Notes: generated by a model not told the origin, from the letters alone. A stretch of 7,074 nt of DNA from MGBC114844 sp910585855 (GCA_965646165.1 CBFFYP010000121.1:1-7074), one strand, 5' to 3'. Counted from the first letter of the stretch, positions 1-6,887 are shown. Translations and numbers: made by a program.

Positions 1-1
1 C

Positions 2-415
2 CCGGAACAAAAAAAGAATATTATCCAAACTTTGCTGAAAACTTGTTCTGTTCTGTAATAAAAATTTCTACCGCTATCCAATCAACAGCAAGAGGCGGTT
101 TGCTCCTGTCCTTTGTCAGCGACTTCGGAGAACGGTTAGAAAGTCTTGGGCTTCTGTGGAACTACCTAGAATTTTTTGCATATCCTGCTTCTATGCAGGG
201 TATGCAAAAAAAGGGGCGTGTTTAGCCCGGAAGATAGGGAAGAGGATGTTTTATAGCTGATAAAATCTTCCTTACACCAATTACATTTCGCCTGTGGTGA
301 GGGCGAATTGCGCCCCGGTTCGTACGGTTGGATGAACCGAAATCAGAAGCCCTAGACTTTCTTGCCGTTTGGAGCGGAGCAGGCAAAGGACAGGAGCAAA
401 CCGCCTCTGGCGTCC
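2..415 (+). ncRNA. Structured repeat element A (complete copy, unclassified RNA-like family)
   Basis: This is a long imperfect palindrome with a conserved core and no plausible gene. An AT-rich leader (2-90) carries a small GAACAA/TTGTTC hairpin. The outer stem pairs 91-115 with 384-408, 25 bp without mismatch. A second stem pairs 138-156 with 344-362 with one mismatch. A third hairpin pairs 172-188 with 195-211, 17 bp including one G-U. The core blocks at 213-238, 270-290 and 298-319 are nearly identical to copy B, whose arms differ in sequence but still pair. The 3' edge is set at GGCGTCC (409-415), the motif that also follows the stems of B and D. Covariation with B supports a functional folded molecule read from the plus strand. 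The family is not recognised; a structured ncRNA, a guide-type RNA or a mobile-element end are all possible. Transcription is not shown, and the element points toward the terminator of the minus-strand operon. Confidence 0.68.
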
Positions 416-434
416 GGTGAAACCCAACCTACCG

Positions 435-463
435 CAAAAAAATAAAGGGGAAATACTTCCCCC
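435..463 (-). terminator. Intrinsic terminator of the chemoreceptor operon
   Basis: Read on the minus strand, a GC-rich hairpin with a GGGGAA/TTTCCCC-type stem around a short loop (447-463) is followed directly by a T-rich run (446 down to 435, only one A interrupting it). It begins seven bases after the stop codon of the 106-residue protein, so it closes the two-gene operon. It also separates that operon from element A, which is oriented toward it. Confidence 0.85.
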
Positions 464-469
464 ATTAAA

Positions 470-790
470 TTACACCTCCTCATAATCCCGTTCCTTTAAC
501 GCATATATAATTAACGAAACAGCAATCACCGCAACAATTCCCACCGCTGCCGCCACAATAGGAAATACCGATCCTCCCTCATACTCCACAGAATTTATAT
601 CAAATATTTCTACAGAAACTTCTGCCAATTCAACCGTTCCTATTCCATCAAGAGACTCTACCAATTCCTGTGTTTCCTGCACGGTTTCCTCTGGCTGTGA
701 AGGTTCATTTACTGCTGCAGCAAAAACAGAAATCGAGCCAATTATATATAAAATCCCTGTAAGCAATACTGCCAATATACCCTTTTTCAT
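470..790 (-). CDS. Small secreted or membrane-anchored protein downstream of the chemoreceptor (unknown function)
   Basis: The 106-residue protein is not recognised. It starts MKKGILAVLL with a typical signal peptide (Lys-Lys, hydrophobic stretch to about residue 23, then Ala-Ala-Ala, likely cut after residue 26). A short, Glu-rich segment follows (about 27-73). A second strongly hydrophobic helix spans about 75-96, and the tail KERDYEEV is charged. If the signal peptide is cleaved, this is a single-pass protein with a small acidic domain outside the cell and a short tail inside. I chose the ATG at 790 over the in-frame ATG at 826 because GGAGG (797-801) lies six bases upstream of it, and the longer form would overlap the receptor gene and put charged residues before the signal peptide. 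It begins 16 bases after the receptor stop codon, so co-transcription is very likely and a role alongside that receptor is possible. No cysteine, lipobox or sortase motif is present. Confidence 0.8.
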   Translation of the reverse strand: MKKGILAVLLTGILYIIGSISVFAAAVNEPSQPEETVQETQELVESLDGIGTVELAEVSVEIFDINSVEYEGGSVFPIVAAAVGIVAVIAVSLIIYALKERDYEEV

Positions 791-796
791 CGTAAT

Positions 797-801
797 CCTC
801 C
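797..801 (-). promoter_or_regulatory. Ribosome binding site that decides the start of the small protein
   Basis: GGAGG on the minus strand sits six bases before the ATG at 790 and just after the receptor stop codon. The alternative upstream ATG at 826 lies inside the receptor gene and has no comparable site. Confidence 0.8.
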
Positions 802-806
802 ACTTT

Positions 807-2519
807 CTATAGATTTGTAAATGCATCTGACTGCTGTTTTAAATTTTTTATAATCTGCATACTTGCCTCTACATTTCTATATACCTGACCAATCTCACCA
901 ACTAAAGTCGTTGTACTTTCCGCCGAAAGACTGATGCCTTGATTACATTCCGATACTGCTTTTGAAATATTTTCCATCTGTACAACCAATCGCTCCATAT
1001 GCCCTTCTAGTTCATCCATCCGCTCTAGACAGCGATCCATCGCTTTGCTGATTTCCTCTGCATCCTCCCGATACTGCCTACCAGATGCAGCGTAGGCATC
1101 ATAATCCGGCAGGATTTTCTCTGAAATATAATCTACTATTCCATTTGCATTTTCACTTAATTCCTTTACCGCACAAACTACAATCCCATTAATTGTCTGA
1201 ATCTTCCCCGCTGTTTCCCTGCTGCTGTCGGCAAGATTTCGAATCTGCTCTGCCACCACAGCAAACCCTCTTCCTGCCTCTCCGGCACGAGCCGCCTCAA
1301 TTGAAGCATTTAAAGCCAATAGATTGGTTTGTCCAGAAATATTTAAAATTTCATTTGTCAGCTCATTGACCCGTTCTACACTTTTACTGTGTTCAATCGC
1401 CTGATTTAATTTATCCAATATGGTATCCATTATCTGATTTGTCTGCGTTTTATTGGAATTGGCATCTTTTTCGATCTCCTCTGCCCGCTTCTGCATCTCC
1501 ATAGTATGACCATAAATCTCATGCGTCACCTCTGTAATATGCTCTACATTCTTACCAATAGATACCGTACTTTCATTAATTTCGGCTATTGTAGAAGATA
1601 TCATATCCATCGTTGCCGCCGCTTCCTGCATGGCAGCCGATATATCATTTGAATTTGTATTTACAACCGTAATACTATTATTTACACTTTGAAACGTTCG
1701 ATCCAATTCCCCGGAAGAAGACGAAATTTCCTTTATAATCTTTTGCAGTGTAGAAATAAACAAATTAACCCCTTTCGCTAACCGCCCAATCTCATCCACT
1801 GTATGAATCGGAATCCGCTTTGTCAAATCTCCCTCTTTTCGATTGATCTGATCAGTAACTTCCTTTAACTTCTTTGCATAAGCAACAGTAGGAAGAATGA
1901 CAGTCTTTACTGTTACAATACTGCTTTCCAAAAAGACCAGTCCCATAATCATCAGCATCCCGTATGCAATAATCACTGCATTACCATAAATACTCTCCTG
2001 CCGCTTTTTTGCCAGTCCAACCCCTATCTGTTCCTGCTCAATCATCTCTTGTATTTTTTCATGAAACTGTCCGAATATCTCTGTAAGCACCCCATTTACC
2101 TGATCCGTTACCTCTCTTGTGTGATTAAACGCACTAAAACGAAGGGTATTGGTATATACCTCCATATATTCTTCATAAAATCCATTGAGTTCCTGATAGT
2201 CTGCCTGATTCTTTGTTAATTCCCCATATTTTTCCAAATAAGCCTTTACCGTTGCCGCCGATACACTAATCTTCTCCTCTGTCTGCTGCTTTCCCTCTTT
2301 TGTATCCATAATACTATGAGTCAAAAGAAGCTGCTGAAGCTGCTCCACATAAGCCGAAACCGAATCCAATGCAATAATGACCGGAACTCTTTCTGACGCA
2401 ATTTCATTTCCCACCAGCCCAAGCTGCCGTAAAGAAAGCAATCCAAAAACAGAGGATATCATACCAATCAACGCCAATAAAAAAAGCGGAACAATAACCT
2501 TTACTTTTAAATTTTTCAC
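807..2519 (-). CDS. Methyl-accepting chemotaxis protein (transmembrane chemoreceptor)
   Basis: The 570-residue protein is a membrane chemoreceptor expected to control CheA through CheW. Its parts are in the usual order: transmembrane helix 1 (about 8-30), a helical extracellular domain (about 31-178) resembling four-helix-bundle sensors, transmembrane helix 2 (about 179-200), a HAMP domain (about 202-262, with Pro210 and the DEIGRLAKG segment), and a long cytoplasmic coiled-coil hairpin. The signalling tip is clear at about 397-425, with QTNLLALNASIEAARAGEAG and then RGFAVVAEQIRNLAD. The C-terminus (DAFTNL) lacks the NWETF-type pentapeptide that tethers CheR in some receptors. The start codon is GTG with AGAGGAG (2528-2534) eight bases upstream; the next Met, residue 20, is inside the first membrane helix. 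The ligand cannot be told from the sequence. No che or flagellar gene is in the window, so this is an isolated receptor, co-transcribed with the small protein downstream. Confidence 0.95.
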   Translation of the reverse strand: MKNLKVKVIVPLFLLALIGMISSVFGLLSLRQLGLVGNEIASERVPVIIALDSVSAYVEQLQQLLLTHSIMDTKEGKQQTEEKISVSAATVKAYLEKYGELTKNQADYQELNGFYEEYMEVYTNTLRFSAFNHTREVTDQVNGVLTEIFGQFHEKIQEMIEQEQIGVGLAKKRQESIYGNAVIIAYGMLMIMGLVFLESSIVTVKTVILPTVAYAKKLKEVTDQINRKEGDLTKRIPIHTVDEIGRLAKGVNLFISTLQKIIKEISSSSGELDRTFQSVNNSITVVNTNSNDISAAMQEAAATMDMISSTIAEINESTVSIGKNVEHITEVTHEIYGHTMEMQKRAEEIEKDANSNKTQTNQIMDTILDKLNQAIEHSKSVERVNELTNEILNISGQTNLLALNASIEAARAGEAGRGFAVVAEQIRNLADSSRETAGKIQTINGIVVCAVKELSENANGIVDYISEKILPDYDAYAASGRQYREDAEEISKAMDRCLERMDELEGHMERLVVQMENISKAVSECNQGISLSAESTTTLVGEIGQVYRNVEASMQIIKNLKQQSDAFTNL

Positions 2520-2527
2520 TTTTACTA

Positions 2528-2534
2528 CTCCTCT
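2528..2534 (-). promoter_or_regulatory. Ribosome binding site for the GTG-initiated chemoreceptor
   Basis: AGAGGAG on the minus strand, eight bases before the GTG at 2519. It supports the GTG start, since no other start codon is suitably placed. Confidence 0.75.
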
Positions 2535-2591
2535 CCGTTTTATAATAGACTTTCAATTCTTTCTCTCACCTGTCCATATCCTATAAAACCG

Positions 2592-2600
2592 ATTATAGCA
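2592..2600 (-). promoter_or_regulatory. Extended -10 promoter of the chemoreceptor operon
   Basis: The minus strand reads TGCTATAAT, a perfect extended -10 box (TGnTATAAT). It would start transcription near 2585, giving a leader of about 65 bases. No good -35 box is seen 16-18 bases upstream, which is acceptable for an extended -10 promoter. I found no convincing sigma-28 (motility) box. If this is the main promoter, element D lies upstream of the transcript and is not its leader. Confidence 0.6.
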
Positions 2601-2679
2601 CCATTTTACTGAAATATCTATCCCTTTTCTACTGAACTAATAAACTTAATTTCGAACGGCACTATGTTCCAAAGAGGAC

Positions 2680-2825
2680 GCCAAAAGCAAAAAGGAGTAC
2701 TATTTTGAGCCCGCTTTCGCTTAGCATTTCCTATTTTCATAGCGGACACATAAGGCATGAAAATACCATACCTAAGTGCCGACGGGAAATGATGACCCTG
2801 AATAGTACCCCTTTCCGCTTTCAGC
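2680..2825 (-). ncRNA. Structured element D (compact relative of A/B with a possible pseudoknot)
   Basis: On the minus strand, 2801-2825 pairs with 2680-2704 over 25 continuous positions. Five of these are G-U pairs and none is a true mismatch; on the plus strand the same five are A-C mismatches. Inside, 2785-2791 pairs with 2725-2731 (7 bp), and 2757-2765 pairs with 2732-2740 (9 bp) around a 16-base loop. CTTAG (2772-2776), which lies inside the 7-bp stem, can pair with CTAAG (2720-2724) just outside it, making a pseudoknot. The 3' flank GGCGTCCTCT matches that of B. The interior differs from A and B. It could be a separate RNA, a leader of the chemoreceptor mRNA if an upstream promoter is used, or a non-autonomous mobile element. 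No T-run follows it, so it is not a standard terminator. Confidence 0.6.
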
Positions 2826-2971
2826 TATATACTCCAGACCAAAAAAACCACAATCAATAGTAAAACGTTCACTTTAGTGCTAAGCACAAAGAAAAATCCC
2901 GCACACTATTTAACAGTTACACAAAAATACACGCTTTTCTCTCCGCCAGCCAACCAACTCTTGTGTCCCCA
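2826..2971. other. Intergenic spacer after the permease gene, nothing identified
   Basis: There is no gene, and no hairpin followed by a T-run to end the ABC operon on the minus strand. Only a four-base-pair hairpin (GTGC/GCAC, 2877-2887) is seen. Transcription of the ABC operon may therefore run into element D. Confidence 0.5.
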
Positions 2972-5617
2972 CTATTCGATTTCCCGCAGACGTTCTACAA
3001 TCGAAAACTTTGCAATTCTTCGATACATCAAAAGCGGTGTCACTACTCCAAGCAGTCCAAAAACAGGTGCTACACAAACTATCGGCAGAATTGTAAACCG
3101 ATAAGTAAAAAACCAAAAAGCACTCTGAAATACACCAGAAACCAAAGGAACTAATACGATACACAGTATACCTGCAAGCCCAACTGCTCCCATCGCATAA
3201 TACATTCCTTCCCAAATTAACATACTCTGCAGCTGCCGCCCTGTCATCCCAATCGACTGCAGTACAGCAAACTCTCGTTTTCTTGTAATCATTCCTGTCA
3301 GCATTGCATTTAAAAAATTCAGTACACCCACTATACCGATAATCAGACACATCAGCCCACCCAAAAGAGAAAACATCATCTGAAATCCCTGAAATTCCTC
3401 CGCATAAGTCTGTTTACTTTCATAATCCAATGCCGAATTTTGATGTTCCGTATAATCTATAAGAAATGCCTCCATTGCTGCATTACTCTCCTTTGTAGTA
3501 TCAAAACAGTACTGTAAAACAGCATTTGTTTGTGTATCCCTGCAAAAAATATCCGCATTTAAAACAAACGCATCACTGCCATAATAACGATAACTAAGGG
3601 AACTAGGCACAATTACAATAGCTGCTACTTCATACTCCACCGTCCGATAGGTTTTCATCCGCATATCATAGTGTTCTGTTTCCGTTATCTGATCTGGATC
3701 GGGATAAATCTCACCAGTATCAGGATTAAAATATTCCCATTCTTCCACATAATATAACGAAATCTTATCCCCAAGTTTTGCCCAGTTCGAATCCTCCATC
3801 ACTTTTCCGTAATCATCTGCTTCATAAACAGCCGCAATATAATTTCCCGATGTATCCAGTTTCGAAATATCACCTTCTACTACCGTAAGCCGGCTCAGCG
3901 GATAATGTTCCATCCCGTAAAGAGAAACATTATCCATAATTCTTCCTTCTTCATCCTTCTGCGTTTGCTCTATTTCCAAATCTAGTATTTCTTTACTGTT
4001 CCACTTTCCTTTTGCTTTTCGATAATACTCTTCTGTTACAAATTCCATAATGTTACTGACTTTTCCATAAATCCGTCCGCTTTCTGTAATCCCTCCCTGT
4101 GCTTCTACCTGTGCAATATCTTCCTCCGGCAGTGCTCTTCCTGCATAAAAAAACCCGTTTGTCTGAAAATAACTTGCCTCGGCAAGTATAAAATCCGCTG
4201 CCATCCGAGCTAAATATTTATCCATATCAAATCCGTTTGTAAATGTAACTACTATATTTAACAGCACCACCGCAAAAGTCAAAGACAAAATCGTCACTAT
4301 GGTTTTTCCTCTGCTGCGTCCTAAATTTGCCCATGCCATTCTAGGCAGTGAAACTTTACCTCCCCCGTTTTTTACTGTTTTTTTACTGCCTGCTCCCTCT
4401 GTATAACGCACTGCTTCAATAGGAGATACCCTCGCTGCCAATTTTCCCGGCCTCATACAAGAAATCCAAACCGTAAAAAGTGAAAAAAGCGATGCCCCAA
4501 TAAAAATAATCGGGCTTACAGATGCCTCCGCCTGTATACCGGAATTGATTTTTTGCATAACAAACGGAATTAAGGAAATTCCTATCAGATAACCGCTCAA
4601 CAGACCTATTGGTATTCCAACTACAGATAAAAGCATTGCCTGTCCATATAAAATTTTTCGAATCTGATGTCCAGTAGTACCAATCGTTTTTAACAGCCCA
4701 TAAAACCGAATATCGTTTGTTACCGAAATCTGAAATACATTATAAATAATCAAATAACCTGTAAATACAATAATTAAAATTAAAACCGTCATCGCTACTA
4801 CAGTAAGCAAATCGACATTACTAGAAAGCTGTGCCCCGACATATCCCCAGTTTACACCGATCTTAATATAATTTTCTGCAAAAGAATCCTCTGTCTGAAA
4901 TCCATGTCTTTCCAATATCTCTAACAGTTCTTCTCGAATATGAAGCGAACTTCTCAGCATAATCCCCATATCCCATTTACCTGTCATTCCATCTTTTCCC
5001 TCTGTACCCAATTCCTGAAAAATTGCTTCCGCATAGCTTTCTGCTATTAAAATATGACTTGCTGTGCAGGCTTCGTCATACTCCCACCATCCGCTTAATA
5101 CAAATGTCTGTGTTGTTTCTTTGCCATCTACCGTAAAAGTAACCGTAAATTCCTCTCCGATTTTTGGCTCAACTCCCAATAAAGAAAGAACCCGCCGATC
5201 CGTCGCTGCCTCTTTTGTTCCTTCTTTTGGCAAACGTCCTTCCTTTGGATCGCAAAACATCCAATGTGCTGTATTTGCATCACAAAAACTAACCTCTACA
5301 TGTGACTTATGAAACGGCATATTTCTTGGCATCCCTACAAACCGCCGATAACCAAACTCTTTAATCTGTGAATCCGTCTTTAATTCCTGATACTGCTCTT
5401 TTGTCAGTTCTTTAAAATTTCCATGATTATAGCCTCCCGCCTGACGAAAATTGCTATATTGAAATGATTGGTTAATCGACATCATAATCGTAAACAATGC
5501 CGTAAACAATATGGTCGTCAATGCAATCGCAAGAACTGCAATTCCATTTCTAGTATGTGCTGCCATCATTGATTTTCTGCTGATTGTTCGAATACAGCTA
5601 TGATTTTTTACTTTCAT
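2972..5617 (-). CDS. ABC transporter permease, fused two-half FtsX/MacB-like family
   Basis: The 881-residue membrane protein has two homologous halves, each made of one transmembrane helix, a large extracellular domain and three more helices. Predicted helices are near 25-46, 268-293, 325-350, 368-388, 438-460, 745-770, 803-830 and 842-865. The extracellular domains are about 50-266 and 461-744. Each half ends with the family's short cytoplasmic motif, SPIEAVR (398-404) and SIVERLREI (872-880). Cytoplasmic segments such as RFYGLLKTIGTTGHQIRKIL and REFAVLQSIGMTGRQLQSML are the FtsX-type coupling regions that contact the ATPase. In this family ATP hydrolysis usually drives mechanical movement of the extracellular domains, for peptide or lipid export or antibiotic relief, rather than classical import. 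The substrate is unknown. The gene begins 17 bases after the ATPase stop codon and is surely in the same operon. No adjacent sensor kinase or response regulator is present, unlike many BceAB-type loci. I see no truncation or frameshift. Confidence 0.93.
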   Translation of the reverse strand: MKVKNHSCIRTISRKSMMAAHTRNGIAVLAIALTTILFTALFTIMMSINQSFQYSNFRQAGGYNHGNFKELTKEQYQELKTDSQIKEFGYRRFVGMPRNMPFHKSHVEVSFCDANTAHWMFCDPKEGRLPKEGTKEAATDRRVLSLLGVEPKIGEEFTVTFTVDGKETTQTFVLSGWWEYDEACTASHILIAESYAEAIFQELGTEGKDGMTGKWDMGIMLRSSLHIREELLEILERHGFQTEDSFAENYIKIGVNWGYVGAQLSSNVDLLTVVAMTVLILIIVFTGYLIIYNVFQISVTNDIRFYGLLKTIGTTGHQIRKILYGQAMLLSVVGIPIGLLSGYLIGISLIPFVMQKINSGIQAEASVSPIIFIGASLFSLFTVWISCMRPGKLAARVSPIEAVRYTEGAGSKKTVKNGGGKVSLPRMAWANLGRSRGKTIVTILSLTFAVVLLNIVVTFTNGFDMDKYLARMAADFILAEASYFQTNGFFYAGRALPEEDIAQVEAQGGITESGRIYGKVSNIMEFVTEEYYRKAKGKWNSKEILDLEIEQTQKDEEGRIMDNVSLYGMEHYPLSRLTVVEGDISKLDTSGNYIAAVYEADDYGKVMEDSNWAKLGDKISLYYVEEWEYFNPDTGEIYPDPDQITETEHYDMRMKTYRTVEYEVAAIVIVPSSLSYRYYGSDAFVLNADIFCRDTQTNAVLQYCFDTTKESNAAMEAFLIDYTEHQNSALDYESKQTYAEEFQGFQMMFSLLGGLMCLIIGIVGVLNFLNAMLTGMITRKREFAVLQSIGMTGRQLQSMLIWEGMYYAMGAVGLAGILCIVLVPLVSGVFQSAFWFFTYRFTILPIVCVAPVFGLLGVVTPLLMYRRIAKFSIVERLREIE

Positions 5618-5620
5618 ACT

Positions 5621-5636
5621 CTCCTTCTAACCTCCT
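5621..5636 (-). promoter_or_regulatory. Two candidate ribosome binding sites for the permease
   Basis: Two SD-like motifs precede the permease ATG. AAGGAG (5621-5626) is only three bases away, which is short. A perfect AGGAGG (5631-5636) is 13 bases away, which is long, and overlaps the ATPase TAG stop (5635-5637). The second fits translational coupling with the ATPase. Confidence 0.5.
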
Positions 5637-6303
5637 AACGCACCACAATCTTACCATCTTCAATTCGAATAATCCGATCTGCCATCTGTGCAATTTCTTC
5701 ATTATGTGTAATCATTACAATGGTTTGAGCAAATTTCTGGCTGGTGACTTTTAGTAAACTTAATACATCCTGACTGGTCTTGCTGTCAAGATTTCCGGTC
5801 GGTTCATCCGCTAGTACAATCGCCGGTTTTGTAGCAAGTGCCCGGGCTATTGCCACTCTCTGCTGCTGCCCGCCGGACAAATTATTCGGCAGATTATTTA
5901 GCTTGCTCTTTAGACCAAGTGTTTCCACAATCTTTCCTACAAAAGACGAATCCGGTCGGTTTCCGTCTAGCTGAATCGGAAGTACAATATTTTCATTGAC
6001 ATTTAACACCGGAACTAAATTATAATTCTGAAAAATAAATCCGATTTTTCTGCGCCGGAAAATGGTCAGTTCTTCATCCTTTAATGAGAAAATATCCTTT
6101 CCGTCTACTATCACTTTACCCGAAGTTGGTCGATCCAAACCGCCGAGCATATGAAGCAGTGTGGATTTTCCAGAACCGGAAGTTCCTACAATCGCTACAA
6201 ATTCTCCCTTTTCTACTGCCAGATTCACCCCATCCAATGCATGTACGGCATTTTCTCCTGTGCCGTATACTTTTTTCAAACTTTCAGTTTGTAAAATTGC
6301 CAT
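5635..6303 (-). CDS. ABC transporter ATP-binding protein, MacB/LolD-like
   Basis: The 222-residue ATPase is the energy subunit for the permease that follows. All motifs are intact: Walker A GTSGSGKST (40-48), Q-loop Gln92 in FIFQNYNL, signature LSGGQ (142-146), Walker B IVLADE (162-167) with catalytic Glu167, D-loop GNLDSK (170-175) and switch His200. The length and the sequences GGLDRPTSG, FIFQNYNL and LADEPTGNLD are typical of the MacB/LolD/BceA group that works with FtsX-type permeases. It should act as a dimer at the cytoplasmic face of the membrane. The ATG at 6303 has AGGAGG eight bases upstream and a well-spaced promoter just beyond, so it is the first gene of the operon. The export substrate cannot be told from this subunit. 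Confidence 0.96.
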   Translation of the reverse strand: MAILQTESLKKVYGTGENAVHALDGVNLAVEKGEFVAIVGTSGSGKSTLLHMLGGLDRPTSGKVIVDGKDIFSLKDEELTIFRRRKIGFIFQNYNLVPVLNVNENIVLPIQLDGNRPDSSFVGKIVETLGLKSKLNNLPNNLSGGQQQRVAIARALATKPAIVLADEPTGNLDSKTSQDVLSLLKVTSQKFAQTIVMITHNEEIAQMADRIIRIEDGKIVVR

Positions 6304-6311
6304 CGCTTTTT

Positions 6312-6317
6312 CCTCCT
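6312..6317 (-). promoter_or_regulatory. Ribosome binding site of the ABC ATPase
   Basis: A perfect AGGAGG on the minus strand, eight bases before the ATG at 6303. It fixes the start of the ATPase. Confidence 0.85.
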
Positions 6318-6332
6318 CTTAACAATTAAAAA

Positions 6333-6361
6333 ATAATAAAAAAGTTTATTTCCTTTTTCAA
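6333..6361 (-). promoter_or_regulatory. Housekeeping-type promoter of the ABC operon
   Basis: On the minus strand, TTGAAA (6361-6356) and TATTAT (6338-6333) are separated by exactly 17 bases. Each differs from the sigma-A consensus at one position. The expected start near 6326 gives a short leader of about 22 bases that contains the AGGAGG. I see no operator or riboswitch between promoter and gene. Confidence 0.65.
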
Positions 6362-6540
6362 TATGGATTCTACCATAATATTCTTACTCAAATCTTTCCA
6401 TAAAGAAAAAATTCTTTCAATTTTGTTAGATTTATTATGAAAAATATATCATTTAAAATATCACTTTTTTATTTTTTCGTTTTAAATCTTTGATAATTTA
6501 AACTTCAATAAGTCTTTTGGAATTGAAGAATGGAGAGGAT
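6362..6540. other. Very AT-rich spacer upstream of the ABC operon, no gene seen
   Basis: The segment is mostly A and T with many short A- and T-runs. It has no supported reading frame and no strong hairpin. It may hold upstream promoter elements or a regulator site for the ABC operon, but no clear inverted-repeat operator is visible. It ends at the 3' edge of element B. Confidence 0.5.
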
Positions 6541-6547
6541 GCCAGAG

Positions 6548-6876
6548 GACGCCAAATTCGAAAACGGTGGGCAGCCTGCTGTTCCGGTTTCCAAAAAGCA
6601 AGAAGTTCTAAGACTTCTGCCTTTTCCTTTTTCCAACCAGACAGACCGGGGCGCAATTCGCCCTCATTTCAACCGAAATGTAACTGGTGTAAGGAAGGTT
6701 TTTCCCAGTTATAAGACCATCCTTTCCTATCATCCGGGCTAAACACGCCCCTTTTTTTTCACACCCTGCATGAAAGCAGGATGTGAAAAAAATCTTAGGT
6801 TTTCGAGCAGAAGTCCAAGAACTTCTAACTTTTTTCCAAAGTCACTGCAGGCTGCCCACCGTTTTCAAATCTGGCT
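6548..6876 (-). ncRNA. Structured repeat element B (complete core, divergent arms)
   Basis: This is a second copy of the A family, on the minus strand. The outer stem pairs 6560-6579 with 6847-6866, 20 bp perfect. It extends to GCC/GGC at 6551-6553 and 6873-6875, with two further imperfections that are both G-U on the minus strand. A second stem pairs 6601-6620 with 6807-6826. The apical hairpin pairs 6753-6769 with 6776-6792, 17 bp including one G-U on the minus strand. Core blocks at 6645-6666 (identical to A), 6674-6694 (one difference) and 6726-6751 (one difference) match A. The arm sequences are quite different from A but still complementary. The 3' edge GGCGTCC is at 6547-6553 and continues TCTGGCATCCTCT, so the terminal motif appears twice in degenerate form. 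Whether B once had the leader seen in A and C is unclear, because C begins only about 12 bases from its 5' end. Confidence 0.68.
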
Positions 6877-6887
6877 GTTTCCTGACT

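Noticed and set aside
172..211. Apical hairpin of A as an intrinsic terminator
   Set aside because: The T-run is on the 5' side and an A-run on the 3' side whichever strand is read, so it is part of the stem, not a release tract. The covarying copy in B supports structure instead.
43..225. A 60-codon open frame on the plus strand
   Set aside because: It runs through the leader, stem arm and apical hairpin of element A. Its content is explained by that structure, and no ribosome binding site precedes it.
311..335. Resemblance of CGTACGGTT to domain V of a group II intron
   Set aside because: The matching 5' strand of domain V is absent, B has a different sequence at this place, and no reverse transcriptase is present.
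2877..2887. GTGC/GCAC hairpin as the terminator of the ABC operon
   Set aside because: There are only four base pairs and no T-run follows on the minus strand.
2910..3350. A 146-codon minus-strand frame at the 3' end of the permease gene
   Set aside because: It is another frame of the intact permease, is Cys-rich with unusual composition, and extends past the real stop. It is a shadow.
6517..6742. Two overlapping open frames of 65-70 codons on the plus strand
   Set aside because: Both cross the stem and conserved core of element B antisense to its polarity, with no ribosome binding site or recognisable protein.
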